Assembly (NCBI GenBank): GCA_965653495.1
Contig: CBFHAJ010000040.1
Location: 1-24,808, forward strand
DNA from: AG41 sp965653495
GTDB lineage: Bacteria; Gemmatimonadota; Gemmatimonadetes; Gemmatimonadales; GWC2-71-9
Reading direction: 5' to 3'
DNA length: 24,808 nt
Shown here: one piece after another, positions 1 to 6,890 of the stretch
How the letters are laid out: each line of letters starts with the position of its first letter
Numbering within the stretch: the first letter of the stretch is position 1
Position numbers and translations under genes: made by a program
Notes under the pieces: generated by a model
What the model saw: only the letters and a program-made list of their open reading frames with translations
Databases searched by the model: none
What the model was told of the DNA's origin: nothing

Positions 1-1775
1 AGCGCCGCCCCGAATAAATCGGGCCGCTGTGTCATCGCCGCGCCCACCAGCAACCCGCCGTTCGACCCGCCCGCGATCGCCAGCTTTGGCGTGGAGGTGT
101 ATCCCTGGGCGATCAAGTACTCCGCCGCCGCTAGAAAATCGTCGAACACGTTCTGCTTGCGATCGAGCATGCCCGCCTGATGCCATTCCTCGCCGTACTC
201 ACCGCCGCCCCGCAGGTTCGGCACCGCATACACGCCGCCCATCTCGAGCCAGACGAGCATCGCGACCGAGAAGCTCGGGGTGAGGCTGATGTCGAATCCG
301 CCGTAGCCGTACAGGTACGTCGGATGCGAGCCGTCGAGCGCGATCCCCTTGCGCTGGGTGATGAACATCGGGACGCGCGTCCCGTCCTTGCTCGTGTAGA
401 ACACCTGCTTGGTCTCGTACTGGGACGGATCAAAATCGATGACCGGAGCCTTGAAGACGCTGGTCGCCCCGGTCGCGAAATCGTACCGAAAGATCGTCGT
501 CGGATAGAGAAACGACGTGAACGCGTAGAACATCTCGGCATCGCGCCGCTCGCCGCTGATGGAGGTCACCGTGCCGAGCGTGGGGAGCGCCACGTCGGCG
601 AGGGCGTGTCCGTCGCGCCCGTACAGCCGCAGCCGGGACGACGCGTCGTGCATGTAGTTGGCCACGAACACGTCATGGATGATGTGCACCTCGTCCAGCA
701 CGTCCGCGCTCTGCGGAATCAGCTCGCGCCAGCGCGCCCGCTCGGGGTGCCGCGTGTCGATCGCGATCACGCGCTTGCGGGGTGCGTCCAGATCCGTGAG
801 GAAGTAAAACACGGGCCCATCATTGCCGACGAAGTTGTAGCTCGCGTCGAAATCGTCGAGCAGGCGCACCACCTCGCCCTTGACCCGGGGGTGTTTCGCG
901 TCCTTGAGATCGAGATAGTAGACGCGGTTGCGCCGATCGGTGCCGAGCCAGACGTTCACGATGGCGTAGCGGCCGTCGTCGGTGACTTGGCCGTTCATGC
1001 CCCAGTCGGGCTGGTCCGGTCGCTCGTACACCAGTGCATCCTGCGCCTGATCGCTGCCAAGCCGGTGGTAGTAGAGCTTCTGAAACCGGTTGACGTCGGT
1101 GAGCGCCTTGTCGCCGGGCTCGGGGTAGCGGCTATAGAAGAATCCGGCGCCGTCTTTGCTCCACGACGCGCCCGAGAACTTGATCCAGCGCAGGTGATCG
1201 GGAAGGTCCTTACCCGTCGCGACGTCGCGCACCCGGAACTCCTCCCAGTCCGAGCCGCTCGCCGAAGTGCCGTAGGCCAGCAGGCGCCCGTCCTCGGAAA
1301 CGGCCAGCGTCGAGAGCGCTACGGTGCCGTCACTCGCCAGTGGGTTGGGGTCCAGCAGCACCGCGGGCTCGCCGCTGAGCGACTCCTGCTTGTAGAGCAC
1401 CGCCTGATTCTGCAGGCCGTCGTTCTTGAAGAAGAAGTACCGGCTGGCCTTGTGGAACGGCGCGCCGTAGCGCGCATAGTTCCACAGCTTGGTGAGCCGC
1501 TCCCGGATGCTGGTACGCTGCGGGATTTGCGCCAGGTACCCCTCAGTCAGCCGGTTTTCGGCTTCGATCCAGGCGCGGCTGTCCGGCGCGTCCGGATCCT
1601 CGAGCCAGCGGTACGGATCAGCGACCTTGGTGCCGTGGTAGTCGTCGACCACATCGCCCTTGTGGGCGGGCGGATACGACAGGCTCTGCGCGGACGCGCC
1701 GGTCACGGCTGCTCCGGTAATCACGGTAGTCAGGAGCATTCTCCTGGCGAATGGATGCAACAGCGGGGCGGGCAT
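1..1775 (-). CDS. Prolyl oligopeptidase (S9A family), secreted, 3'-truncated by window edge
   Basis: Serine peptidase cleaving after proline in peptides. Translating the minus strand from ATG 1775 gives an open frame of 591 codons that runs off the left edge. The N-terminus has an Arg-Arg pair, a hydrophobic stretch and an Ala-Ser-Ala-Gln cleavage region, so export is likely. The mature part opens with a DDYHGTKVADPYRWLED stretch typical of the S9A N-terminal region, followed by the beta-propeller. The nucleophile elbow GGSNGG is at about residues 569-574, with Ser571. The catalytic Asp and His should lie beyond the window. A second in-frame ATG at 1739 would shorten the signal peptide by 12 residues; its AGGAG lies too close to be a convincing ribosome site. 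The gene diverges from rng. Family assignment is firm; substrate is unknown. Confidence 0.93.
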   Translation of the reverse strand, partial: MPAPLLHPFARRMLLTTVITGAAVTGASAQSLSYPPAHKGDVVDDYHGTKVADPYRWLEDPDAPDSRAWIEAENRLTEGYLAQIPQRTSIRERLTKLWNYARYGAPFHKASRYFFFKNDGLQNQAVLYKQESLSGEPAVLLDPNPLASDGTVALSTLAVSEDGRLLAYGTSASGSDWEEFRVRDVATGKDLPDHLRWIKFSGASWSKDGAGFFYSRYPEPGDKALTDVNRFQKLYYHRLGSDQAQDALVYERPDQPDWGMNGQVTDDGRYAIVNVWLGTDRRNRVYYLDLKDAKHPRVKGEVVRLLDDFDASYNFVGNDGPVFYFLTDLDAPRKRVIAIDTRHPERARWRELIPQSADVLDEVHIIHDVFVANYMHDASSRLRLYGRDGHALADVALPTLGTVTSISGERRDAEMFYAFTSFLYPTTIFRYDFATGATSVFKAPVIDFDPSQYETKQVFYTSKDGTRVPMFITQRKGIALDGSHPTYLYGYGGFDISLTPSFSVAMLVWLEMGGVYAVPNLRGGGEYGEEWHQAGMLDRKQNVFDDFLAAAEYLIAQGYTSTPKLAIAGGSNGGLLVGAAMTQRPDLFGAA

Positions 1776-1797
1776 TTGCACTGTAATTTCGTAGCTG

Positions 1798-1826
1798 TTG
1801 ACGTAAGTCGCAAGACCACTTAGATT
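1798..1826 (+). promoter_or_regulatory. Sigma-70 promoter for rng-rplU-rpmA
   Basis: TTGACG (1798-1803, 5/6 to consensus), a 17-base spacer, then TAGATT (1821-1826, 4/6). Transcription should start near 1833, giving an untranslated leader of about 160 bases before the TTG start of rng. No convincing promoter was seen for the divergent peptidase gene. Confidence 0.6.
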
Positions 1827-1860
1827 TAGCTTATGCATTGGACTGATATGCTGGCGTCGC

Positions 1861-1877
1861 TCCGTGCGTCGCACGGA
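1861..1877. promoter_or_regulatory. Perfect 8+1+8 inverted repeat in the rng leader
   Basis: TCCGTGCG-T-CGCACGGA is a perfect inverted repeat about 30 bases downstream of the predicted rng transcription start. The one-base spacer suits a protein-binding site better than an RNA hairpin. Function is not known. Confidence 0.4.
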
Positions 1878-1995
1878 AGACCTTCGTCCAATCGGTTTGG
1901 CTCATCCGCCGCTGATCTCGTCGGACTGAGTTCTTGCTGGGACAATCGTCGGATCCCGACCGGCTGCTGGCCGACCGGGGTCGAGGGCCATTGCT

Positions 1996-3573
1996 TTGAA
2001 ACGGGAAATACTCATCAGCGGGACCGCACGCGAAACTCGCGTCGCGATCCTGGAGGACGACCGCCTTGTTGAGCTCCTGGTGGATCGTCCGGACGCCCGC
2101 CGCATGGTGGGCGATATCTACCTCGGCACGGTCGAAGCCGTGCTTCCGGGGATCCAAGCCGCGTTCGTCAACATCGGGGCGGAAAAGAGCGCCTTTCTCC
2201 ATGCCTCCGACCTGATCGAGGCGGACGAGGACGAAGAGCCCTCCGACCGCGAAGACGACGAGGGGAACGGCAACGGCGGCGGCGGGGGAGGAGGGGGAGG
2301 AGGGGGAGGTCGCTCGTCGCGGCGCCGGCTGCCCAATGTCGCCGACGAGCTGAAGCGCGGTGAAGCAAAGTTGGTGCAGGTCATCAAGGAGCCGATCGGC
2401 ACCAAGGGACCGCGCGTCACGGCCCAGGTCTCGCTGGCCGGCCGCTTCCTTGTCTACATGCCGTTCGCCTCGAAGGTCGGCGTCTCGCGCAAGATCGAGA
2501 ATCGTGACCAGCGCACCAAGCTGCGCGAGCTCGTGTCCAAGCTCGTTCCCAAAGACTCGGGCGGCTGGATCATCCGCACGGTCGCCGAGGACCTGACCGA
2601 GCAGAGCTGCAAGCGCGAGATCGACCACCTGTACGGCCTCTGGAAGAAGATCAAGCGCAAGTCGGGATCGGTGCGGGCCCCGGCCCTGCTGCAGCGCGAA
2701 ACGTCGCTCACCCGCGGCATCATCCGCGATCTCTTTTCCGACAAAGTCGACTCGCTGCTCGTCGACTCCAAGATGCTGCACAACGAGATCGTGCAGTACC
2801 TGAAGCAGATCGATCCCGACCTGCTCGAGCGGGTCAAGCTGTACGCCGCCGAGACGCCGCTGTTCGACCAGTACGACGTCGAGGCGGAGATCCGGGCTCT
2901 GTTCAAGGCGCGCGTCGAGCTGCCGACGGGCGGGTATTTGATTATCCAGCCGACCGAGGCGCTCGTCTCAATCGACGTGAACACGGGACGCTACACCGGC
3001 AAGAAGGACCCTGAGAGCACGATCGTAAAGACCAACCTCGAGGCCGCTCGCGAGGTGGCGCGCCAGCTGCGGCTGCGCGACATCGGCGGCATCATCGTGG
3101 TGGACTTCATCGACATGGAGTCGCGCGGCAACCGCGACAAGGTACTGCAGGAGCTGCGCACCCACCTGGGCCGCGATCGCGCCCGCACCAAGGCATTCGC
3201 GGTGTCCGAGCTGGGGCTGATCGAGATGACCCGGCAGCGCGTGCGCCCGTCGCTGTGGCACTCGATGACCGCGGAGTGCCCGACCTGTAACGGCACGGGG
3301 CGGGTGTTCCGGCCCGAGGTGGTCGTGCGTCGCATGGAGCGCTCGCTCAAGCGAGCGGGTGCGGAGCACAAGGAGCGCCAGCTCTCGGTACGGCTGCACC
3401 CCGAGGTCGCCCTGTATCTGGTGGAGCAGGAGCCCAACTTCCTGCGGCAGCTCGAGAAGCAGACAGGCCTCGAGCTCGAGGTGCGCGACGACCCCATGAT
3501 GCGTCTGGACGAGTTCCGCATGATGGCGAAGCCGGCGGGCCGCGACGTGACCGAGCAATACGCGGTGGCATGA
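1996..3573 (+). CDS. rng: Ribonuclease E/G family endoribonuclease
   Basis: Single-strand endoribonuclease of rRNA maturation and mRNA decay. The frame starts with TTG at 1996; no upstream in-frame start exists, and a GAGGG lies nearby. The N-terminal S1 RNA-binding domain (about residues 1-125) carries the family signatures YLGTVEAVLPGIQAAFVNIG and GTKGPR. The metal-binding aspartates of the DNase I-like domain are D327 (SIDVNTG) and D370 (VVDFIDM). Their 43-residue spacing equals that of D303 and D346 in E. coli RNase E. The Zn-link is CPTCNGTG (C428, C431). At 525 aa it lacks the long C-terminal scaffold of RNase E and is RNase G-sized. Odd feature: an acidic linker followed by 12 consecutive glycines (94-105) and an Arg-rich stretch is inserted in the S1 domain. 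It lies just upstream of rplU-rpmA. Confidence 0.96.
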   Translation: MKREILISGTARETRVAILEDDRLVELLVDRPDARRMVGDIYLGTVEAVLPGIQAAFVNIGAEKSAFLHASDLIEADEDEEPSDREDDEGNGNGGGGGGGGGGGGRSSRRRLPNVADELKRGEAKLVQVIKEPIGTKGPRVTAQVSLAGRFLVYMPFASKVGVSRKIENRDQRTKLRELVSKLVPKDSGGWIIRTVAEDLTEQSCKREIDHLYGLWKKIKRKSGSVRAPALLQRETSLTRGIIRDLFSDKVDSLLVDSKMLHNEIVQYLKQIDPDLLERVKLYAAETPLFDQYDVEAEIRALFKARVELPTGGYLIIQPTEALVSIDVNTGRYTGKKDPESTIVKTNLEAAREVARQLRLRDIGGIIVVDFIDMESRGNRDKVLQELRTHLGRDRARTKAFAVSELGLIEMTRQRVRPSLWHSMTAECPTCNGTGRVFRPEVVVRRMERSLKRAGAEHKERQLSVRLHPEVALYLVEQEPNFLRQLEKQTGLELEVRDDPMMRLDEFRMMAKPAGRDVTEQYAVA

Positions 3574-3581
3574 GCGCTCCC

Positions 3582-3610
3582 TTGACCGAACCCTAAGCCC
3601 AGATTAGCCT
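3582..3610 (+). promoter_or_regulatory. Candidate internal promoter for rplU-rpmA
   Basis: TTGACC (3582-3587, 5/6), a 17-base spacer and TAGCCT (3605-3610, only 3/6) lie between rng and rplU. If used, transcription would start at about 3617, three bases before the rplU ATG, so the mRNA would be nearly leaderless. That would agree with the lack of a Shine-Dalgarno there. The -10 is weak, so this is tentative. Confidence 0.33.
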
Positions 3611-3619
3611 TCCGGCCCT

Positions 3620-3934
3620 ATGCCTTACGCCATCTTTGCCACCGGCGGCGCCCAGTTCCGCGCCGAGCCCGGCGTCACGATCAAGATCCCGCTGCTCGCA
3701 GGCGAGCCCGGGAGCAAGGTGACGTTCGATCAGGTGCTGCTCGCGAGCGATGGCAAGCAGGTCCAGGCCGGCAAGCCGATGGTGAAGGGCGCGAAGGTGA
3801 CCGCCGAAATCGTGCGCCACGGCAAGGGCGCCAAGATCAAGATCTATCGGTTCGCCCGCCGGACGGGGTTCCGCCGCCACGCGGGGCATCGTCAGCAGTT
3901 CACCGAGATCAAGATCGCGGACGTGAAGCTCTAG
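3620..3934 (+). CDS. rplU: 50S ribosomal protein L21
   Basis: Large-subunit protein that binds 23S rRNA. The 104-residue length is normal. The start MPYAIFATGGAQFR matches the family N-terminus (YAVFxSGGKQxRV). The C-terminal signature GHRQQFTEIKI, preceded by a basic RRTGFRRHA stretch, is the L21 rRNA-binding hallmark. It lies 46 bases after rng and 17 bases before rpmA. No clear Shine-Dalgarno precedes the ATG, so it is read by coupling to upstream translation or from a leaderless message. Confidence 0.98.
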   Translation: MPYAIFATGGAQFRAEPGVTIKIPLLAGEPGSKVTFDQVLLASDGKQVQAGKPMVKGAKVTAEIVRHGKGAKIKIYRFARRTGFRRHAGHRQQFTEIKIADVKL

Positions 3935-3951
3935 GGAGACTGAGGTCGCTC

Positions 3952-4215
3952 ATGGCACATAAGAAGGGTGTCGGTTCCTCCCGCAATGGTCGCGACTCCG
4001 GGCCCAAGTACCTCGGCGTGAAGCGGTTCGCCGGAGAGCACGTCACGGCCGGCACGATCCTGGTGAAGCAGCGTGGCACCAAGTTCCATCCCGGCCTGAA
4101 CGTGCGCCGCGCCTCCGACGACACGCTGTTCACCGTCGTCGACGGGCAGGTGAAGTTCGAGCATAAGAGTAAGAAGAGATACCGGGTGAGCGTGTACCCG
4201 AAGGCAGAGCGATAG
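3952..4215 (+). CDS. rpmA: 50S ribosomal protein L27
   Basis: Large-subunit protein whose N-terminal tail reaches the peptidyl-transferase centre. The sequence begins MAHKKGVGSSRNGRDS, the conserved tail, without the cleavable leader seen in Firmicutes. GVKRFAGEHVTAGTILVKQRGTKFHPG follows the family core, and 87 residues is the usual length. It lies 17 bases after rplU, the standard rplU-rpmA pair. The next gene, convergent, ends 13 bases downstream; the obg GTPase gene that often follows is absent. A short hairpin (4227-4241) without a T-run is the only terminator-like element here. Confidence 0.98.
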   Translation: MAHKKGVGSSRNGRDSGPKYLGVKRFAGEHVTAGTILVKQRGTKFHPGLNVRRASDDTLFTVVDGQVKFEHKSKKRYRVSVYPKAER

Positions 4216-4228
4216 GCGGTGCGACGGC

Positions 4229-5437
4229 CTAGTAGCTAGGCGGCAGTTTCCGGTATCTCTCGAACAACTCCGTCTGCCTGCTCCTCAACGGAATCTCTTT
4301 GCCTCGAATCAGCACGTGCTCCACACCGGTGGCGAACTCGAACGGGTCCCCCGACCAGACGACCACGTTTGCCACCTTGCCAGGCTCGAGCGATCCGTAG
4401 CGATCGGCCACGCCCAAAATCTCCGCCGGCGCGAGCGTCACGGCGCGCAGCGCCTGGTCCCACGTCATCCCGTACGCCACCGCGTTGCCGGCTTGCTGGC
4501 GCAGGTTGCGCGAGTTGTGGGTGTCGGTCTCCATCAGCGCGACCTTGACGCCCGCCTTGGCGAGCAGGCCGGCGTTCTCGTACCGGATCCCGAGCGCATC
4601 GTACGACGGGATGTTGTCGAGCGGCTCCACCAGCGCCGGCACGCCGGCCTGCTGGAGCTCGCCCGAGATCTGCCATCCCTCCTGGGCGCCCGCCAAGATC
4701 AGTTTGAGCTTGAACTCGCGCGCCAGCCGCAACGCGCTCTCGATGTCGCTGCGGCGGTTGGCATACGCGATCAGCGGCTCCTGGCCGTGCAGCACCGGCA
4801 GCAGGGCGTCGAGATCCGCCGCGGAGGCCGATAACGGTCGCAGCTGCGCGCGGCCGTAGTCCGTCCGGCGCCGCGCGTACTCCAGCGCGTCGCGGAGAAC
4901 GCGTCGAACGCGCTCCACCAGCCCCGCGCGCGAGCCGCCCGCGAAGTCCTTCCCCGACTCAGAGTCGTTCAGCACGACGCCGACGGGTGACTTGATGAGC
5001 ATCTCCTCGATCGTGTTACCAGCCAGATCGATGAGCACGGCCTGACCGCTCACGAGGTTCCCCGCCGGCACGGCGAGCACCGTGGTGACGCCCTCGATAC
5101 GCGTTACCGGGATGACGACCGACGCGGGATTGATCCCCTCCGCCACGTTGAAGGAGGCCGCGATGGTATCGCCCTTGAAGAGCCCCTCGCGCGTGCCCGC
5201 CACGGCGCCGATCTCGACCAGCCCCATCTGGCCCGCGCCGTCGATGAGCCCCGGGGTGACCCACTTGCCTGTGGCGTCGATCTTGGTCGCATCAGAGGGC
5301 ACGGTCACGTTGGCACCGACCGCCGCGATCTTGCCGTCGCGAATCAGCACCGTCGCGTTGGCGATCTTGGGCCCGGACACCGGATACACCGTGCCGCCGG
5401 TGATGGCGATCGTCTGGGCGAGCAGGAACGCGATCAT
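4229..5437 (-). CDS. Amidohydrolase-like protein, metal ligands lost (inactive partner)
   Basis: Imidazolonepropionase-like amidohydrolase fold of 402 aa. It has the family N-terminal beta-sandwich (ITGGTVYPVSGPKI, IRDGKIAAVG), a GLID strand end and the C-terminal SLEPGKVANVVVWSGDPFE. The metal-binding residues are gone. Where active members read GLIDxHxH, this reads GLIDGAGQMG; the later barrel histidine sites read AYANRRSDI and ILAGAQEGW. It is therefore probably non-catalytic, perhaps a structural or substrate-binding partner of the preceding gene. Its ATG overlaps that gene's stop (ATGA, 5434-5437), with GGGGAG 7-8 bases upstream. The very short hydrophobic N-terminus (MIAFLLAQT) may be a minimal export signal. 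Last gene of the leftward operon. Confidence 0.9.
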   Translation of the reverse strand: MIAFLLAQTIAITGGTVYPVSGPKIANATVLIRDGKIAAVGANVTVPSDATKIDATGKWVTPGLIDGAGQMGLVEIGAVAGTREGLFKGDTIAASFNVAEGINPASVVIPVTRIEGVTTVLAVPAGNLVSGQAVLIDLAGNTIEEMLIKSPVGVVLNDSESGKDFAGGSRAGLVERVRRVLRDALEYARRRTDYGRAQLRPLSASAADLDALLPVLHGQEPLIAYANRRSDIESALRLAREFKLKLILAGAQEGWQISGELQQAGVPALVEPLDNIPSYDALGIRYENAGLLAKAGVKVALMETDTHNSRNLRQQAGNAVAYGMTWDQALRAVTLAPAEILGVADRYGSLEPGKVANVVVWSGDPFEFATGVEHVLIRGKEIPLRSRQTELFERYRKLPPSY

Positions 5438-6870
5438 CGCTCGCTCCCCTTTCCCGCGGCCGGCGTCTGATCGAGCTGGAAGTCCGTGTGCGGCTGGTGC
5501 GCGGGATCGTTGCGGTCGTACACCAGCCAGCCGTCATTGTAGACCTGCATGGCGCGTGAGTACACGGAGAACGGATCGCCGGACCAGACGACGACGTCCG
5601 CCATCTTCCCGGGCTCGAGCGTCCCGATGAGCGAATCGAGGCCCAGCGCCCAAGCGGGGTTCGCCGTCACCCAGCGAATCGCCTGATCGCGGGTGATGGG
5701 AATCCCCGCGCGGATCCCGGCATACATCGCCTTCGCTGCTTCCTGATTGAGTCGCTGAATGCCGCTCGGGTCATCAGAGTGAATGTTGACGCGCACGCCC
5801 GCCTGCTGGAGCAAGGCGGCATTCTCCTTGATCCCGTCCATCGCCTCTTCTTTGAAGCCCCACCAATCCGCCCACACGGCCGCGCCAGTGCCAGCGGCGG
5901 CCAGCAGGTCCCGGATCTTGTACGCCTCCACCGCGTGATGGAACGAGCGGATGCGGAATCCGAACTCGCGCCCCAAATCGAGCATGTTGGCCATCTCGTC
6001 GGCGCGGTAGCAGTGATTCTGGACGAAGATGTCGCCGCGCAGCACCTCAGCGAGCGATTCGAGCTTTAGGTTGCGGTCGGGGGGGTCGCCCTTGGGATCA
6101 TTGTTCCACTTGTCCCACCGGCGGCGGTACCCTTCGGCCTGGATGAACGCGCCGCGGTAGCCGGCCATGTTGCCCATGCGGGTCGAGGGCCCCCCTTTCT
6201 GGCCGTACACCCGCTTGGGATTCTCACCGCACGCCATCTTCAGTCCGTAGTGGGCGCCCGGGAACTTCATCTCCTGAACGGTGCGCGCCGGAATGAGCCG
6301 CAGGATCGCGCTCCGTCCCCCAATCAGGTTGGCCGAGCCCGGGAGCGCCTGGATGGTCGTGATGCCGCCGGCGATCGCGAGCGGGATCTGCGGATCCTGC
6401 GGCCAGAAGGAATGCTCGGCCCACACCTCGGCCGTGACGGGGTTCGTCGCTTCGTTGCCGTCCGACTCGGCGTCGGTGGCGGGAGCGGCGTAGACGCCGA
6501 GATGCGAGTGCTCGTCGATCAGTCCGGGCGTCACGTAGCGCCCCGTGCCGTCGACCACGACGGCATCCGGGGGGGGCGCATCGATCTTCGTGCCCACCGC
6601 GACGATGCGGCCATCCTTGAAGTAGATCGAGCCGCCGGCGATCTCCTGGCCGGCCGCCGTCATGATGGTCGCGTTGCGGATCAGGACCGGCGGGTTGGGA
6701 TGCCGCTGGTAGGTGGTGGGGTACTGGGGACGGTCGAGACTGCTCGAGTCGCCGGCGCCTCTGTGCCCCGGCGTCGGGGTGGTCGCGGCGGGCGCCGGAG
6801 CTTGCGCCGGCCGCGCCGCTCCAGAGGCGCAGCCCGCCGTGAGCGCGAGCAGAATCAACAGTGGCCGCAT
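5434..6870 (-). CDS. Amidohydrolase lipoprotein, imidazolonepropionase-like, catalytic
   Basis: Metal-dependent hydrolase of cyclic amide or dipeptide-like bonds; substrate unknown. The signal peptide ends in lipobox LTAGC (Cys14), followed by a Pro/Ala-rich linker, so it should be a periplasmic lipoprotein. The amidohydrolase core carries the ligands: HxH in GLIDEHSHLG, histidines in VQNHCYRADEM and RSFHHAVEAY, and the aspartate in NIHSDDPSG. The C-terminus (LEPGKMADVVVWSGDPFSVY) closes the beta-sandwich. The ATG at 6870 is preceded by AGGAGA at good spacing. It starts 20 bases after the M16 gene and overlaps the next gene by 4 bases. Paired with a homologue lacking metal ligands, it looks like the catalytic half of a two-subunit enzyme. 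Confidence 0.93.
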   Translation of the reverse strand: MRPLLILLALTAGCASGAARPAQAPAPAATTPTPGHRGAGDSSSLDRPQYPTTYQRHPNPPVLIRNATIMTAAGQEIAGGSIYFKDGRIVAVGTKIDAPPPDAVVVDGTGRYVTPGLIDEHSHLGVYAAPATDAESDGNEATNPVTAEVWAEHSFWPQDPQIPLAIAGGITTIQALPGSANLIGGRSAILRLIPARTVQEMKFPGAHYGLKMACGENPKRVYGQKGGPSTRMGNMAGYRGAFIQAEGYRRRWDKWNNDPKGDPPDRNLKLESLAEVLRGDIFVQNHCYRADEMANMLDLGREFGFRIRSFHHAVEAYKIRDLLAAAGTGAAVWADWWGFKEEAMDGIKENAALLQQAGVRVNIHSDDPSGIQRLNQEAAKAMYAGIRAGIPITRDQAIRWVTANPAWALGLDSLIGTLEPGKMADVVVWSGDPFSVYSRAMQVYNDGWLVYDRNDPAHQPHTDFQLDQTPAAGKGSER

Positions 6871-6890
6871 GTGAGTCTCCTGTATGCGAG

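Noticed and set aside
180..1823. 547-codon plus-strand open frame
   Set aside because: It is antisense to the prolyl oligopeptidase gene, whose minus-strand translation shows family motifs including GGSNGG. The plus translation is Arg/Val/His-rich without motifs, a GC-driven shadow.
1831..2781. 316-codon minus-strand frame opposite rng
   Set aside because: The plus strand encodes RNase G with correctly spaced catalytic residues; the antisense frame is compositional.
4227..4241. GCCTAG-TAG-CTAGGC hairpin between rpmA and the amidohydrolase gene
   Set aside because: The stem is only 6 bp and no T-run follows on either strand, so it is not annotated as a terminator.
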